DNA of 64,000 nucleotides, taken from Streptomyces sp. NBC_01276. GTDB lineage: Bacteria > Actinomycetota > Actinomycetes > Streptomycetales > Streptomycetaceae. The notes beneath the pieces are model-generated. The model was not told the DNA's origin, ran no database searches, and saw only the letters and a list, made by a program, of their open reading frames with translations. The stretch spans positions 496,001 to 560,000 of the forward strand of contig NZ_CP108443.1 of the NCBI RefSeq assembly GCF_041435355.1, in the 5' to 3' direction. Positions 34,725 through 42,631 of the stretch are shown here, one piece after another. How positions within the stretch are numbered: the stretch's first letter is position 1; every line of letters begins with the position of its first letter. The position numbers and the translations under genes are program-made.

Positions 34725-34805
34725 GGTAGCTTGATGCGTCACCTGCGGTGATGTCCTTTGGCCGCAACGTGAACGGGCCCTGTTATCTGTGGCAAAGGGG
34801 AAGCG

Positions 34806-35780
34806 GTGTCCGTCGTCGTGCAGCTGCCGACCGGGAAGGCGTTGACCGTCCGGGCGGCGGCCGACGTGTTCCTCGACTCGCTCGGCAACCCGAACACAGT
34901 CCGGAACTACGGGATCGGGGTCGGTAAGACCGCCGAGCGGATCGGCGAGGGCCGGCCGCTGGCTGCGGTCGCGGACGACGAGATCGGCGAGACCCTCGAA
35001 CTGCTCTGGGGCACCGCGGCGGTCAACACCCGGAACTCCCGCCGGGCCGGAGTGCTGTCCTGGCTCGGCTGGTGCCGCGAGCGCGGCTACGAGGGCCCGA
35101 CGGTGCCGGCCTGGGCGAAGCGGCTGGCGGTGCCGGACTCCGAGACCCCGGCCCGCTCAAAGATGGCGATCGCCCGGCTGATCGCCCGGCGTGAGGTCCA
35201 CCTGCGGGAGAAGACCCTGTGGCGGATGCTCTACGAGACCTCCGGACGGGCGGAGGAGATCCTCGGCGTGAACATCGAGGACCTGGACTTCGCCGGGCGC
35301 CGCTGCCCGGTCAAGGCGAAGGGAGCCCGAACCAAGGCCCGGCGTCGCGGCCAGGTCCGCGAGGACTACGTGCTGGAGACCGTGTACTGGGACGCCGGCA
35401 CCGCCCGGCTCTTGCCCCGGTTGTTGAAGGGCCGCACCCGCGGGCCGGTGTTCGTCACCCACCGCAAGCCCGGCCCCGGCAAGGTCATCAGCCCGCGCGA
35501 CGTCTGCCCGGACACCGGGTTCGCCCGACTGTCGTACGGGCAGGCCCGCGCCTTGCTCGACGAACACACGGCCGTACGCGGGCCGGGTACGGGCTGGGAC
35601 CTGCACGAATACCGCCACTCCTCCCTGACCCACCTCGGCGAGCAGGGAGCGTCGCTGCTGATGCTGATGGCGAAGTCCCGTCACAAGAAGCCGGAAAACG
35701 TCCGCCGCTACTTCAAGCCCTCGCCGGAAGCCATCGCTGAGGTGACCAGTCTGCTCGCCCCAGGCGACGTGCGTCGGTGA
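34806..35780 (+). CDS. Tyrosine recombinase (TnpI-like) of Tn3-B
   Basis: A 324-residue integrase-type recombinase. Seen: an N-terminal SAM-like DNA-binding domain ([27 protein letters not shown]) and a C-terminal catalytic domain with Arg148 ([20 protein letters not shown]), a Lys in the CPVKAKGA beta-hairpin, [15 protein letters not shown] with His267 and Arg270, [15 protein letters not shown] with His293, and the nucleophile Tyr302. All six catalytic positions are filled. The GTG start is at 34806. Its position between a palindromic core site and the cargo suggests that it resolves cointegrates of Tn3-B, in place of a serine resolvase, which Tn3-B lacks. It could instead be cargo; the core site argues against that. 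Confidence 0.88.
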   Translation: MSVVVQLPTGKALTVRAAADVFLDSLGNPNTVRNYGIGVGKTAERIGEGRPLAAVADDEIGETLELLWGTAAVNTRNSRRAGVLSWLGWCRERGYEGPTVPAWAKRLAVPDSETPARSKMAIARLIARREVHLREKTLWRMLYETSGRAEEILGVNIEDLDFAGRRCPVKAKGARTKARRRGQVREDYVLETVYWDAGTARLLPRLLKGRTRGPVFVTHRKPGPGKVISPRDVCPDTGFARLSYGQARALLDEHTAVRGPGTGWDLHEYRHSSLTHLGEQGASLLMLMAKSRHKKPENVRRYFKPSPEAIAEVTSLLAPGDVRR

Positions 35781-35912
35781 CGGCCGCCCGCGTAGTCGTC
35801 CGGCAGAATCGTGGGGCCGACGGCTGATCGGCATACCCCCGGAGGCCGGGCAAATTCACTGGCTGTCTGCCGTGTCTGCTGGCGGGGGCCAGGGCCGAGC
35901 CGAGGAGTGCCC

Positions 35913-36800
35913 GTGACCGAGAAGGTGCTGGCGAGCTGGGAGGACGGCTCAGCCAAGCAAGCGATCTTGGACTTCGTCCGCGCGGCCACGACGCCGGGGC
36001 CGGAGTTCGTCGAGGTGGCCGATCGGATCGCCACGTTCGACAACGATGGCACGCTCTGGGTCGAGCAGCCGCTTCCCCCGCAGTTCGACTTCGTGTTCCG
36101 CACGTGGGAGAAGGAAGTGAAGGCCGACCCGCAGCTCGCCGAGCAGCAGCCATACAAGGCGCTCGCCGAGCGGGACCAGAAGTTCTTCGAGGGCCTGACC
36201 GTCCAAGAGCCGCAGGTGGTGTCGACCCTGCTGGAGGCGTTCGCCCGTTCATGGGCCGGTACCACGCCGGCGGAGTTCGACGCGCAGGTGCGCGAGTGGA
36301 TGAGGACGGTCAAGCAGCCCAAGCTCGGTGTCCCGTACGTCGAGCTGGTCTACCGCCCGATGCTGGAGCTGTTCGACCTCCTGCACGCCCATGGGTTCCG
36401 GGTGTTCGTGTGCTCCGGCGGCGGCCGCGACTTCATGCGCGTCTTCGCGGAGGAGACCTGGGGGATCCCCAAGGAGAATGTGATCGGTTCGGCGGCCGCC
36501 TGCACCTACGCCGACGGCCGGCTCGTCCGCTCCCGCGAGCTCCTCGGAAGTCTGGACCTCGGCCGGGGCAAGCCCGAGCACATCTTCGCCCACACCGGCC
36601 GGCTGCCCGTCCTGGCGGGCGGCAACGCCGATGTGGACATCGAGATGCTGCAGAGCGCCCACTTCGCGCTCCTCGTCAACCACGACGACGAGCAGCGCGA
36701 GTTCTCCTACACGAACGGCGCCGAGACCTCGCTCGCGAAGGCCGCTGAGCTCGGGTGGACGGTCGTGAGCATGAAGAACGACTGGACCACCGTGTTCTGA
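35913..36800 (+). CDS. HAD-superfamily hydrolase
   Basis: A 295-residue haloacid dehalogenase-like phosphatase. Seen: motif I IATFDNDGTLWVEQPLP (nucleophile Asp, about residue 44; DND in place of the usual DxD), a helical cap, motif II FRVFVCSGGGRDFMRVFAEE (Ser), motif III Lys in the GRGKPEHIF region, and motif IV LAGGNADVDIEMLQ with the metal-binding Asp. It resembles the phosphoserine phosphatase-like group. The GTG start has GAGGAG five bases upstream. The next gene starts 13 bp after its stop, so the two form an operon in the cargo of Tn3-B. The substrate is unknown. Confidence 0.82.
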   Translation: MTEKVLASWEDGSAKQAILDFVRAATTPGPEFVEVADRIATFDNDGTLWVEQPLPPQFDFVFRTWEKEVKADPQLAEQQPYKALAERDQKFFEGLTVQEPQVVSTLLEAFARSWAGTTPAEFDAQVREWMRTVKQPKLGVPYVELVYRPMLELFDLLHAHGFRVFVCSGGGRDFMRVFAEETWGIPKENVIGSAAACTYADGRLVRSRELLGSLDLGRGKPEHIFAHTGRLPVLAGGNADVDIEMLQSAHFALLVNHDDEQREFSYTNGAETSLAKAAELGWTVVSMKNDWTTVF

Positions 36801-36813
36801 CCAGGAGGAACCG

Positions 36814-37458
36814 TTGAGTGACCTGACCGCCATCGACGTGCTCGTCAACCCGGACGACAACACCCTTCAGCGCGCCCGCGCCTGGAACGCCCGGATGCGC
36901 GAAAGCGTCCCGGACGGGTTCGCCCTGGACGCCTCCCACCAGCCGCACATCACCACCCTCCAGCGCTACGTGCGCACCGGGGAGCTGGAGGCCGTCTATG
37001 ACGCCATCGGCGACACCCTGGCCGCGACCGACACGAGCGCACTCTCCTACCGGGCCGTGGCGATCAAGCACGCCGACTTCGGGGTTTCGGGTCAGGGGCT
37101 CGCGGTCATCCTCATCGAGCCCAGCCCCCAGGTGTACGACTTCCAGGCCGCCCTCCTCGCCGCCGTCGCCCCCTTCGCCGAGTCCGGCGGCACGGCCGCT
37201 GCCTTCGTCACCGACCCGGGCGAGGACATCAGCCAGAGCACCCGCGACTGGGTCGACGGATACGTCCCCCACCAGATCGGGCCGGAAAAGTACACCGCCC
37301 ACGTCACCGTCGGCTTCGCCACCTTCGACGACCTCAAGGCCATCGAGTCCGAGCCGTTCGACGCCTTCGACGTCCACCCGGCCGCCGTCGCCGTCTACCA
37401 GCTCGGCAACAGCGGAGCCGCCCGCAAACTCCTCAAGACCTGGCCCATCCCGAACTGA
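36814..37458 (+). CDS. 2H phosphoesterase (2'-5' RNA ligase-like)
   Basis: A 214-residue protein of the 2H phosphoesterase superfamily, which hydrolyses cyclic or 2'-5' phosphodiesters in RNA or nucleotides. Seen: the two hallmark HxT motifs, SHQPHITTLQRYV (about residue 47) and KYTAHVTVGFATF (about residue 158), in two pseudo-symmetric halves. The start is TTG, backed by a strong AGGAGGAA six bases upstream. It is transcribed with the HAD hydrolase and moves with Tn3-B. A shared role in processing a phosphorylated nucleotide or RNA end is a reasonable inference, not shown. Confidence 0.75.
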   Translation: MSDLTAIDVLVNPDDNTLQRARAWNARMRESVPDGFALDASHQPHITTLQRYVRTGELEAVYDAIGDTLAATDTSALSYRAVAIKHADFGVSGQGLAVILIEPSPQVYDFQAALLAAVAPFAESGGTAAAFVTDPGEDISQSTRDWVDGYVPHQIGPEKYTAHVTVGFATFDDLKAIESEPFDAFDVHPAAVAVYQLGNSGAARKLLKTWPIPN

Positions 37459-37524
37459 CGGCCGGCCCCGCAGGACGCAGGGTAAGGCCCGTTCCAGGGA
37501 CGAACTGCCGCTGCGACGCACGTC

Positions 37525-39012
37525 TCAGAGGGCTGGCTCTGAGCCCACCTCGGCAGCGTCAGGGTCGCGCAGTGGCCGCAGGCCACCGGGCAGCTCCGGG
37601 AGCTGGAAGGAGTACCGGCCGAGCATGTTGACGTGGTGGCGGACGAACGGGGAGAGGCGTGCGACGTCCTCGTCGCGGACATCGTGGCCGTCGGCGCGGA
37701 GCTTGGTGACTGCGGCGTCCATGTACCGGGTGTTGAACAGCACCAACGCGTTCAGCACCAGACCGAGCGCGCCGATCTGGTCTTCCATGCCGTCCTGGTA
37801 GCGCTGGTAGAGCTGCCCTGAGCGGCCGTGGAAGATCTTCCGGGCGAGCGCGTGCCGGCCTTCCTGGAGGTTGGCCTGCACCTTGATCTGCCTTCGGTAG
37901 CCGGGCTCGTCGGCCAGACGCAGGATGTGCAGGGTCTTGGCGATCCGCCCGTAGTGCGCGATCGCGTCGCCGAGCGGGGTCGGGCGCCCGTCGCGGGAGA
38001 GCATCCGGATCACGTCGTAGGCGCGGACGGCTCCGGTGTGGATGGAGCCGATGATCCGCAGGATGTCCTCCCAGTGCCGCTCGATGCGGGCGAGGTCGAC
38101 CCGGCCGCGGGCCGCATCCTGGAAGGCGCCGTAGTCGGCCGTGCGGTCGATGCGCCACATCTCCTGATCGGGCAGGTCGGCGAGCTGCGGGGCGTAGGCG
38201 AACCCGGCGAGGGTGAGCAGGCCGAAGACGATGTCGGAGTAGCTCGCGGTGTCGGTGACGATCATCTCCGGGCGCCGTCCGCCGTCGCGGTCGTAGAGGA
38301 CGTCCAGCACGTACAGGGAGTCGCGCGGGGTGCCGGCCACGACCTTCCCGCCGAGCCCGGCGGCCTGGTCGTTGATCATGTTGAGCCAGGTGGCGCCGCC
38401 CCGGCGGCCGAAGTACTTCGGGTTCGGCCGCGCGTACACCGAGGGGACCGGGACGACGAACCTCATCCCGTCGACCGATGCCACGAGCCCGCCGCCCCAC
38501 GCGTTCGCGAGGCCGATGGACGCCTGGTCCTCGATGAGGGTGGCGTTCGCGGCCCGGTAGGTCGCGAGCCGCAGGTAGGTCTGGTCGACGTGGGACAGCC
38601 GTCCGTACTTCAGCGCGTCCACCCCGCCGATCACGGGGGTGTAGCCGACGTTGCAGCCGTGCGCGACCAGCAGTGCGGTGATCGTGACGTGCAGGTCCTT
38701 CAGGCGGGCCTCGCCGCCGGTGACCGAGGTGAAGGCCTGGTCGGCGCCGGTCCAGGAGAACACCTCCAGCAGCACCTCGGGCAGGTCCACGCGGGGCAGC
38801 ATCGCGTTCACCGCCGCCCGCAGATCGAGCAGGGAGGCCGGTTCGGGCTCCGGCTCCCGCGCAGCGAAGTGCAGCCGGCCGTCGTCATCGAAGGCGATCT
38901 GCGCGTTGTCCGGCAGCCGGGAGGCGACCTCGCGGTACGTGCCGTCCAGCAGCGCGGCCCGCGCCGCCAGGTGCTCGCCCGCCTCGCCGGGCAGTCCGAG
39001 CGAGGCCAGCAC
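37525..39012 (-). pseudogene. Tn3-B transposase TnpA, C-terminal half
   Basis: 496 codons of the C-terminal half of a Tn3-family transposase. Seen: VLASLGLPGEAGEHLAARAA at the break, PEVLLEVFSWTGADQAFTSV, HGCNVGYTPVIGGVDALKYG, GGGLVASVDGMRFVVPVPSV with the first Asp, EMIVTDTASYSDIVFGLLTL with the second, and GLVLNALVLFNTRYMDAAV with the Glu. The N-terminal half lies at 46326-47909. Joining the two across the CGACC target gives GEAWEQARPTVLASLGLPGE in frame, a normal 1023-residue protein. The open frame upstream of 39013 is inside Tn3-C and is not part of the gene. Confidence 0.92.
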
Positions 39013-39017
39013 GGTCG

Positions 39018-39056
39018 CGCCCTTGAGTAGTAGCCGGGCGACCATTGGCGCTAAGG
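39018..39056 (+). repeat. Tn3-C terminal inverted repeat, left
   Basis: 39 bp from CGCCCTTGAGTAGTAGCCGG to GGCGCTAAGG; the inverse of 46287-46325 with two differences. Confidence 0.9.
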
Positions 39057-39166
39057 TCCGGCGGCTGCTCTGACGTGCGGCAACGCGGGATCGGCCGAGT
39101 GCTTTCTTGATCGCGGTTCGGTAACTCTCGGGCCAGGCAGTAGCTGCCCGCGTACGGTCAGTTGCC

Positions 39167-42100
39167 ATGCCCATGGAGTTCCTGACTGACGAACAGGCCG
39201 CGTCGTACGGCACCTTCAAGGAGGTTCCGACCCGCCCTGAGCTGGAGCGGTTCTTCTTCCTCGATGACGAGGACCGTCTGCTGATCGCGAAACGGCGGGG
39301 TGACCACAACCGGCTGGGCTTCGCTCTGCAGATCTGCACGGTCCGGTACGTGGGGCTCTTCCTCGTGGAGGACCCGCTGAACGTGCCGTGGGCGGTGGTT
39401 GACTACCTGGCCGAGCAGCTGGGCATCGAGGACGCCTCGTGTGTGAAGCAGTACACCGAGCGGTTGAAGACGGCGTACGAGCACGCCTGGGAGATCCGGG
39501 ACGCGTACGGGTACCACGAGTTCGAGGATCCGGCGTGGGCCCGGAAGTTCCGCACGTTCCTGCACGGGCGGGCCTGGACGCACGCCGAGGGGCCAGTGGC
39601 GTTGTTCAACCACGCGGTGGGGTGGCTGCGGCGCAACCGGGTGCTGCTGCCGGGGGTGTCCACGGTGACCCGGCAGGTGTCGGAGGTCCGGGCGGTTGCG
39701 GAGAAGCGGCTGTTCACCACGGTGGCCCGGGCCGCGCGCAGGGCCGATCCGGCGCTGGCGGGTGAGCTGGTGCGGCTGCTTCAGGTGCCGCAGGGGGCGC
39801 GGTTCTCGGAGCTGGAGCGGCTTCGCCGGCCGCCGACGCGTACGACGGGTACCGCGATGGCGCGGGCGCTGGACCGGGTGAACGAGATCTCGGCGTTCCA
39901 GCTGGGGCGGGTGAATCTGACGCGGGTGCCGGTGAACCGGCTCTCCACGCTGGCCCGCTACGGGCTCGCCTCCAAGGCCCAGACGCTGGAGCGGACCGTG
40001 GAGCCCAAGCGCACCGCGCTGCTGACGACGGTGGTGCGAAGTCTGGAGGCCGCGGCGATCGACGACGCGCTGGACCTGTTCGCGCTGCTGATGGCGACTC
40101 GGCTGATCGGCCCGTCCAAGCGCGCCTCGGACCGGGAACGGCTGGTGATGCTGCCGCACCTGGAGAAGGCGTCGCGGACGGTGGCCAAGGCCGCGCGGGT
40201 GCTGGTGCGCCAGTTGGAGCTGACCGAGGAGGTCGGCGCCGTCCTGGACGTGGCCGCGCTGTGGCGGGCGCTGGAGGAGGTGGCCTCCCGGGCTGCGGTG
40301 AACAACGCGGTGCGGCTGGTCGAGCAGCTGGTGCCCGAGGACGACGGCTCGGCGGAGATCGCGTTGCGCCAGCAGCTGACGGGCCGCTACAACACGGTGC
40401 GCCCGTTCCTGGCCCTGCTGGGCGAGAGCGACGCGCTGGCGGCCGCGCAGGGCGGGCGGCGGGTGCTCAGGGCGGTGCGCCGGCTGCCGGTGCTGGCCCG
40501 GCGCAAGGTCGCCCAGCGTCCGCTGCTGCCCAAGGAGATCGACGCCGAGCTGGTGCCGCCGGCCTGGCGCAAGGCGGTGTACTCCAACACCGCGCTGCCC
40601 GAGGGCGCGGTGGACCGCGACGCCTACGTGGTGTGCGTGCTGGAGCAGCTGCACCGCGCGCTGACCCGCCGCGACATCTTCGCCTCGCCGTCGAACCGCT
40701 GGTCGGACCCGCGGGCCCGGCTGCTGGACGGGCCGAGGTGGGAGGCGGTGCGAGACGACGTGCTGGCCGGGCTGAGCCTTGAGCAGCCCATCGAGGAGCA
40801 CCTGCAGGGCCTGACCCGCGCACTGGACGCGGCGTGGCGGCAGATGGCCGCGCGGCTTGAGGAGGCGGGGCCGACGGCGAAGGTGGAGGTCGTGGTGCCA
40901 CCGGAGGGCGGGCGCGCGAAGCTGAGCGTGGACAAGCTCGGCGCGCTGGGCGAGAGCGAGTCGCTGGCGTGGCTGCGCAAGACCACCGAGGCGATGCTGC
41001 CGCGCATTGACCTGCCGGACCTGCTGTTCGAGGTGAACTCGTGGACCGGGTTCCTGGACGCCTTCACCCATGTGTCGACCAGCGCGACCCGGATGGAGGG
41101 CCTGCCGGTCAGCCTGGTGGCGCTGCTGGTGTCGGAGGCGTGCAACATCGGGCTGACCCCGGTGACCAACCCGGCCTACCCGGAGCTGACCCGCAGCCGG
41201 CTCTCCCACGTCGACCAGAACTACCTGCGGGTGGAGACGATCGCGGCGGCGAACGCGGCGCTGATCGAGGCCCAGGCCCGGGTGCCGCTCGCGCAGATGT
41301 GGGGCGGGGGCCTGCTCGCCTCCGTCGACGGCCTGCGGTTCGTTGTGCCCAAGCGCAGCATCAACTCGGCGCCCTCACCCAAGTACTTCGCGCAGAAGAG
41401 GGGTCTGACCTGGCTGAACGCAGTCAATGACCAGGTCTCGGGGATCGGCGCGATGCTGGTGCCCGGCACCCCGCGCGACAGCCTGCACACCCTGGACGTG
41501 CTCCTGACCCTGGACGGCGGGGTGCGGCCGGAGATGGTGGCGACCGACAACGCCTCGTACTCCGACATGGCGTTTGGAATCTACAAGATGCTGGGCTTCC
41601 GCTTCGCGCCGCGCTTCCGCGACCTGGCCGACCAGCGGTTCTGGCGCGCCGAGATACCCGGGGCCGAGGAGGTGAGCCACTACGGGCCGCTGGAGCCCAT
41701 CGCCCGCAACAAGGTCAACCTCAAGAGGATCCGCGAGCAGTGGCCGGACATGCTGCGGGTGGCCGGCTCGCTGATCACCAACCAGGTCCGCGCCTACGAC
41801 CTGATCCGGATGTTCGGCCGGGAGGGCCACCCGACCCCGCTCGGGCAGGGCTTCGCCGAGTACGGGCGCATCGAGAAGACCTTCCACCTCTTCGACCTGG
41901 TGGACCCGGTGGACGACACCTACCGCCGGCGGATGAACCGTCAGCTCACCGTCCAGGAGTCCCGCCACACCCTGGCCCGTGACCTGTGCCACGGCAAGCG
42001 CGGGCATATCCAGCAGGCGTACCGGGAGGGCCAGGAGGACCAGTTGGCCAGTCTCGGGCTCGTGTTGAACGCGGTAGTGCTCTGGACGACCCGCTACCTG

Positions 42101-42298
42101 GACGCGGCGGTCACCGAGCTCCAGCGGGCCGGCCACACCATCGCCGAGGAGGACATGGCCCGCCTGTCCCCGCTCAAGACCAAGCACCTGAACGTGCTGG
42201 GCCGGTACGCCTTCGCCGCGTCCCAGCCCGAGAAGGGGCTGCGGCCGCTGCGCGACCCGAACACCGTGGACGACGACGCCGAGACGGGCGACGAGTAG
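39167..42298 (+). CDS. Tn3-C transposase TnpA (intact)
   Basis: A complete 1043-residue Tn3-family DDE transposase that forms and resolves the cointegrate strand-transfer step. Seen: the DUF4158 N-terminal domain (FLTDEQAASYGTFKEVPTRP, ERFFFLDDEDRLLIAKRRGD HNRLGFALQ), the central helical DNA-binding region, and the catalytic domain with MWGGGLLASVDGLRFVVPKR (first Asp), EMVATDNASYSDMAFGIYKM (second Asp) and GLVLNAVVLWTTRYLDAAV (Glu). Starts at the first ATG; a second ATG follows two codons later. It lies 110 bp inside the left terminal repeat. Similar in sequence throughout to the Tn3-B transposase, so B and C are relatives. No interruption is visible. Confidence 0.95.
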   Translation: MPMEFLTDEQAASYGTFKEVPTRPELERFFFLDDEDRLLIAKRRGDHNRLGFALQICTVRYVGLFLVEDPLNVPWAVVDYLAEQLGIEDASCVKQYTERLKTAYEHAWEIRDAYGYHEFEDPAWARKFRTFLHGRAWTHAEGPVALFNHAVGWLRRNRVLLPGVSTVTRQVSEVRAVAEKRLFTTVARAARRADPALAGELVRLLQVPQGARFSELERLRRPPTRTTGTAMARALDRVNEISAFQLGRVNLTRVPVNRLSTLARYGLASKAQTLERTVEPKRTALLTTVVRSLEAAAIDDALDLFALLMATRLIGPSKRASDRERLVMLPHLEKASRTVAKAARVLVRQLELTEEVGAVLDVAALWRALEEVASRAAVNNAVRLVEQLVPEDDGSAEIALRQQLTGRYNTVRPFLALLGESDALAAAQGGRRVLRAVRRLPVLARRKVAQRPLLPKEIDAELVPPAWRKAVYSNTALPEGAVDRDAYVVCVLEQLHRALTRRDIFASPSNRWSDPRARLLDGPRWEAVRDDVLAGLSLEQPIEEHLQGLTRALDAAWRQMAARLEEAGPTAKVEVVVPPEGGRAKLSVDKLGALGESESLAWLRKTTEAMLPRIDLPDLLFEVNSWTGFLDAFTHVSTSATRMEGLPVSLVALLVSEACNIGLTPVTNPAYPELTRSRLSHVDQNYLRVETIAAANAALIEAQARVPLAQMWGGGLLASVDGLRFVVPKRSINSAPSPKYFAQKRGLTWLNAVNDQVSGIGAMLVPGTPRDSLHTLDVLLTLDGGVRPEMVATDNASYSDMAFGIYKMLGFRFAPRFRDLADQRFWRAEIPGAEEVSHYGPLEPIARNKVNLKRIREQWPDMLRVAGSLITNQVRAYDLIRMFGREGHPTPLGQGFAEYGRIEKTFHLFDLVDPVDDTYRRRMNRQLTVQESRHTLARDLCHGKRGHIQQAYREGQEDQLASLGLVLNAVVLWTTRYLDAAVTELQRAGHTIAEEDMARLSPLKTKHLNVLGRYAFAASQPEKGLRPLRDPNTVDDDAETGDE

Positions 42299-42384
42299 TA
42301 CCGACTTCTCGCTCTGGCCGTGGAAGCGCCCGAAGGGCCGAACGGGACAGCACCGGCAGAGCCGGGCATCGTTGAGCTGCGCTA

Positions 42385-42515
42385 GCACTGCAACGGTGCT
42401 GGCCACGCTGCTGGCCAGCGCGGTCTACCTGACAGTGCGGGTGGTTGATGACGCCCTGGACCTGGCCCGAGGTACTGCTGGAGGTGTTCAGCGAATCGCG
42501 CGGGATGCCCACCCA
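42385..42515 (+). pseudogene. Relic of another Tn3-type tnpA
   Basis: Two short pieces from different places in a Tn3 transposase lie side by side: TVLATLLASAVYLTVRVVDD ALDL (compare LATLLATAVYLTTRAVDDAL DL in the Tn3-B protein) and PEVLLEVFSESRGM (compare PEVLLEVFSWTG). They meet at a shared GACCTG, so a large internal deletion by short homology removed what lay between. This shows that Tn3-C passed through, or recombined with, another relative. Confidence 0.6.
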
Positions 42516-42631
42516 TGATCATTCGTCGCCAGGTTCGGACAAACCGTGTGTAGTCGGACGTTGTGGTCTAGCGTCTTGATCACCGCGTACGCGCTGGCCG
42601 TGCGGGCGGAGGGCGCGGCGAGGAGATCGCG

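Noticed and set aside
37459..37524. A separate left end of Tn3-B just after its transposase gene
   Set aside because: No match to any terminal repeat is found here; the true left end with the TACCA duplication is at 34600.
39158..41209. Minus-strand frame of 683 codons inside tnpA of Tn3-C
   Set aside because: Shadow of the intact transposase gene on the plus strand.
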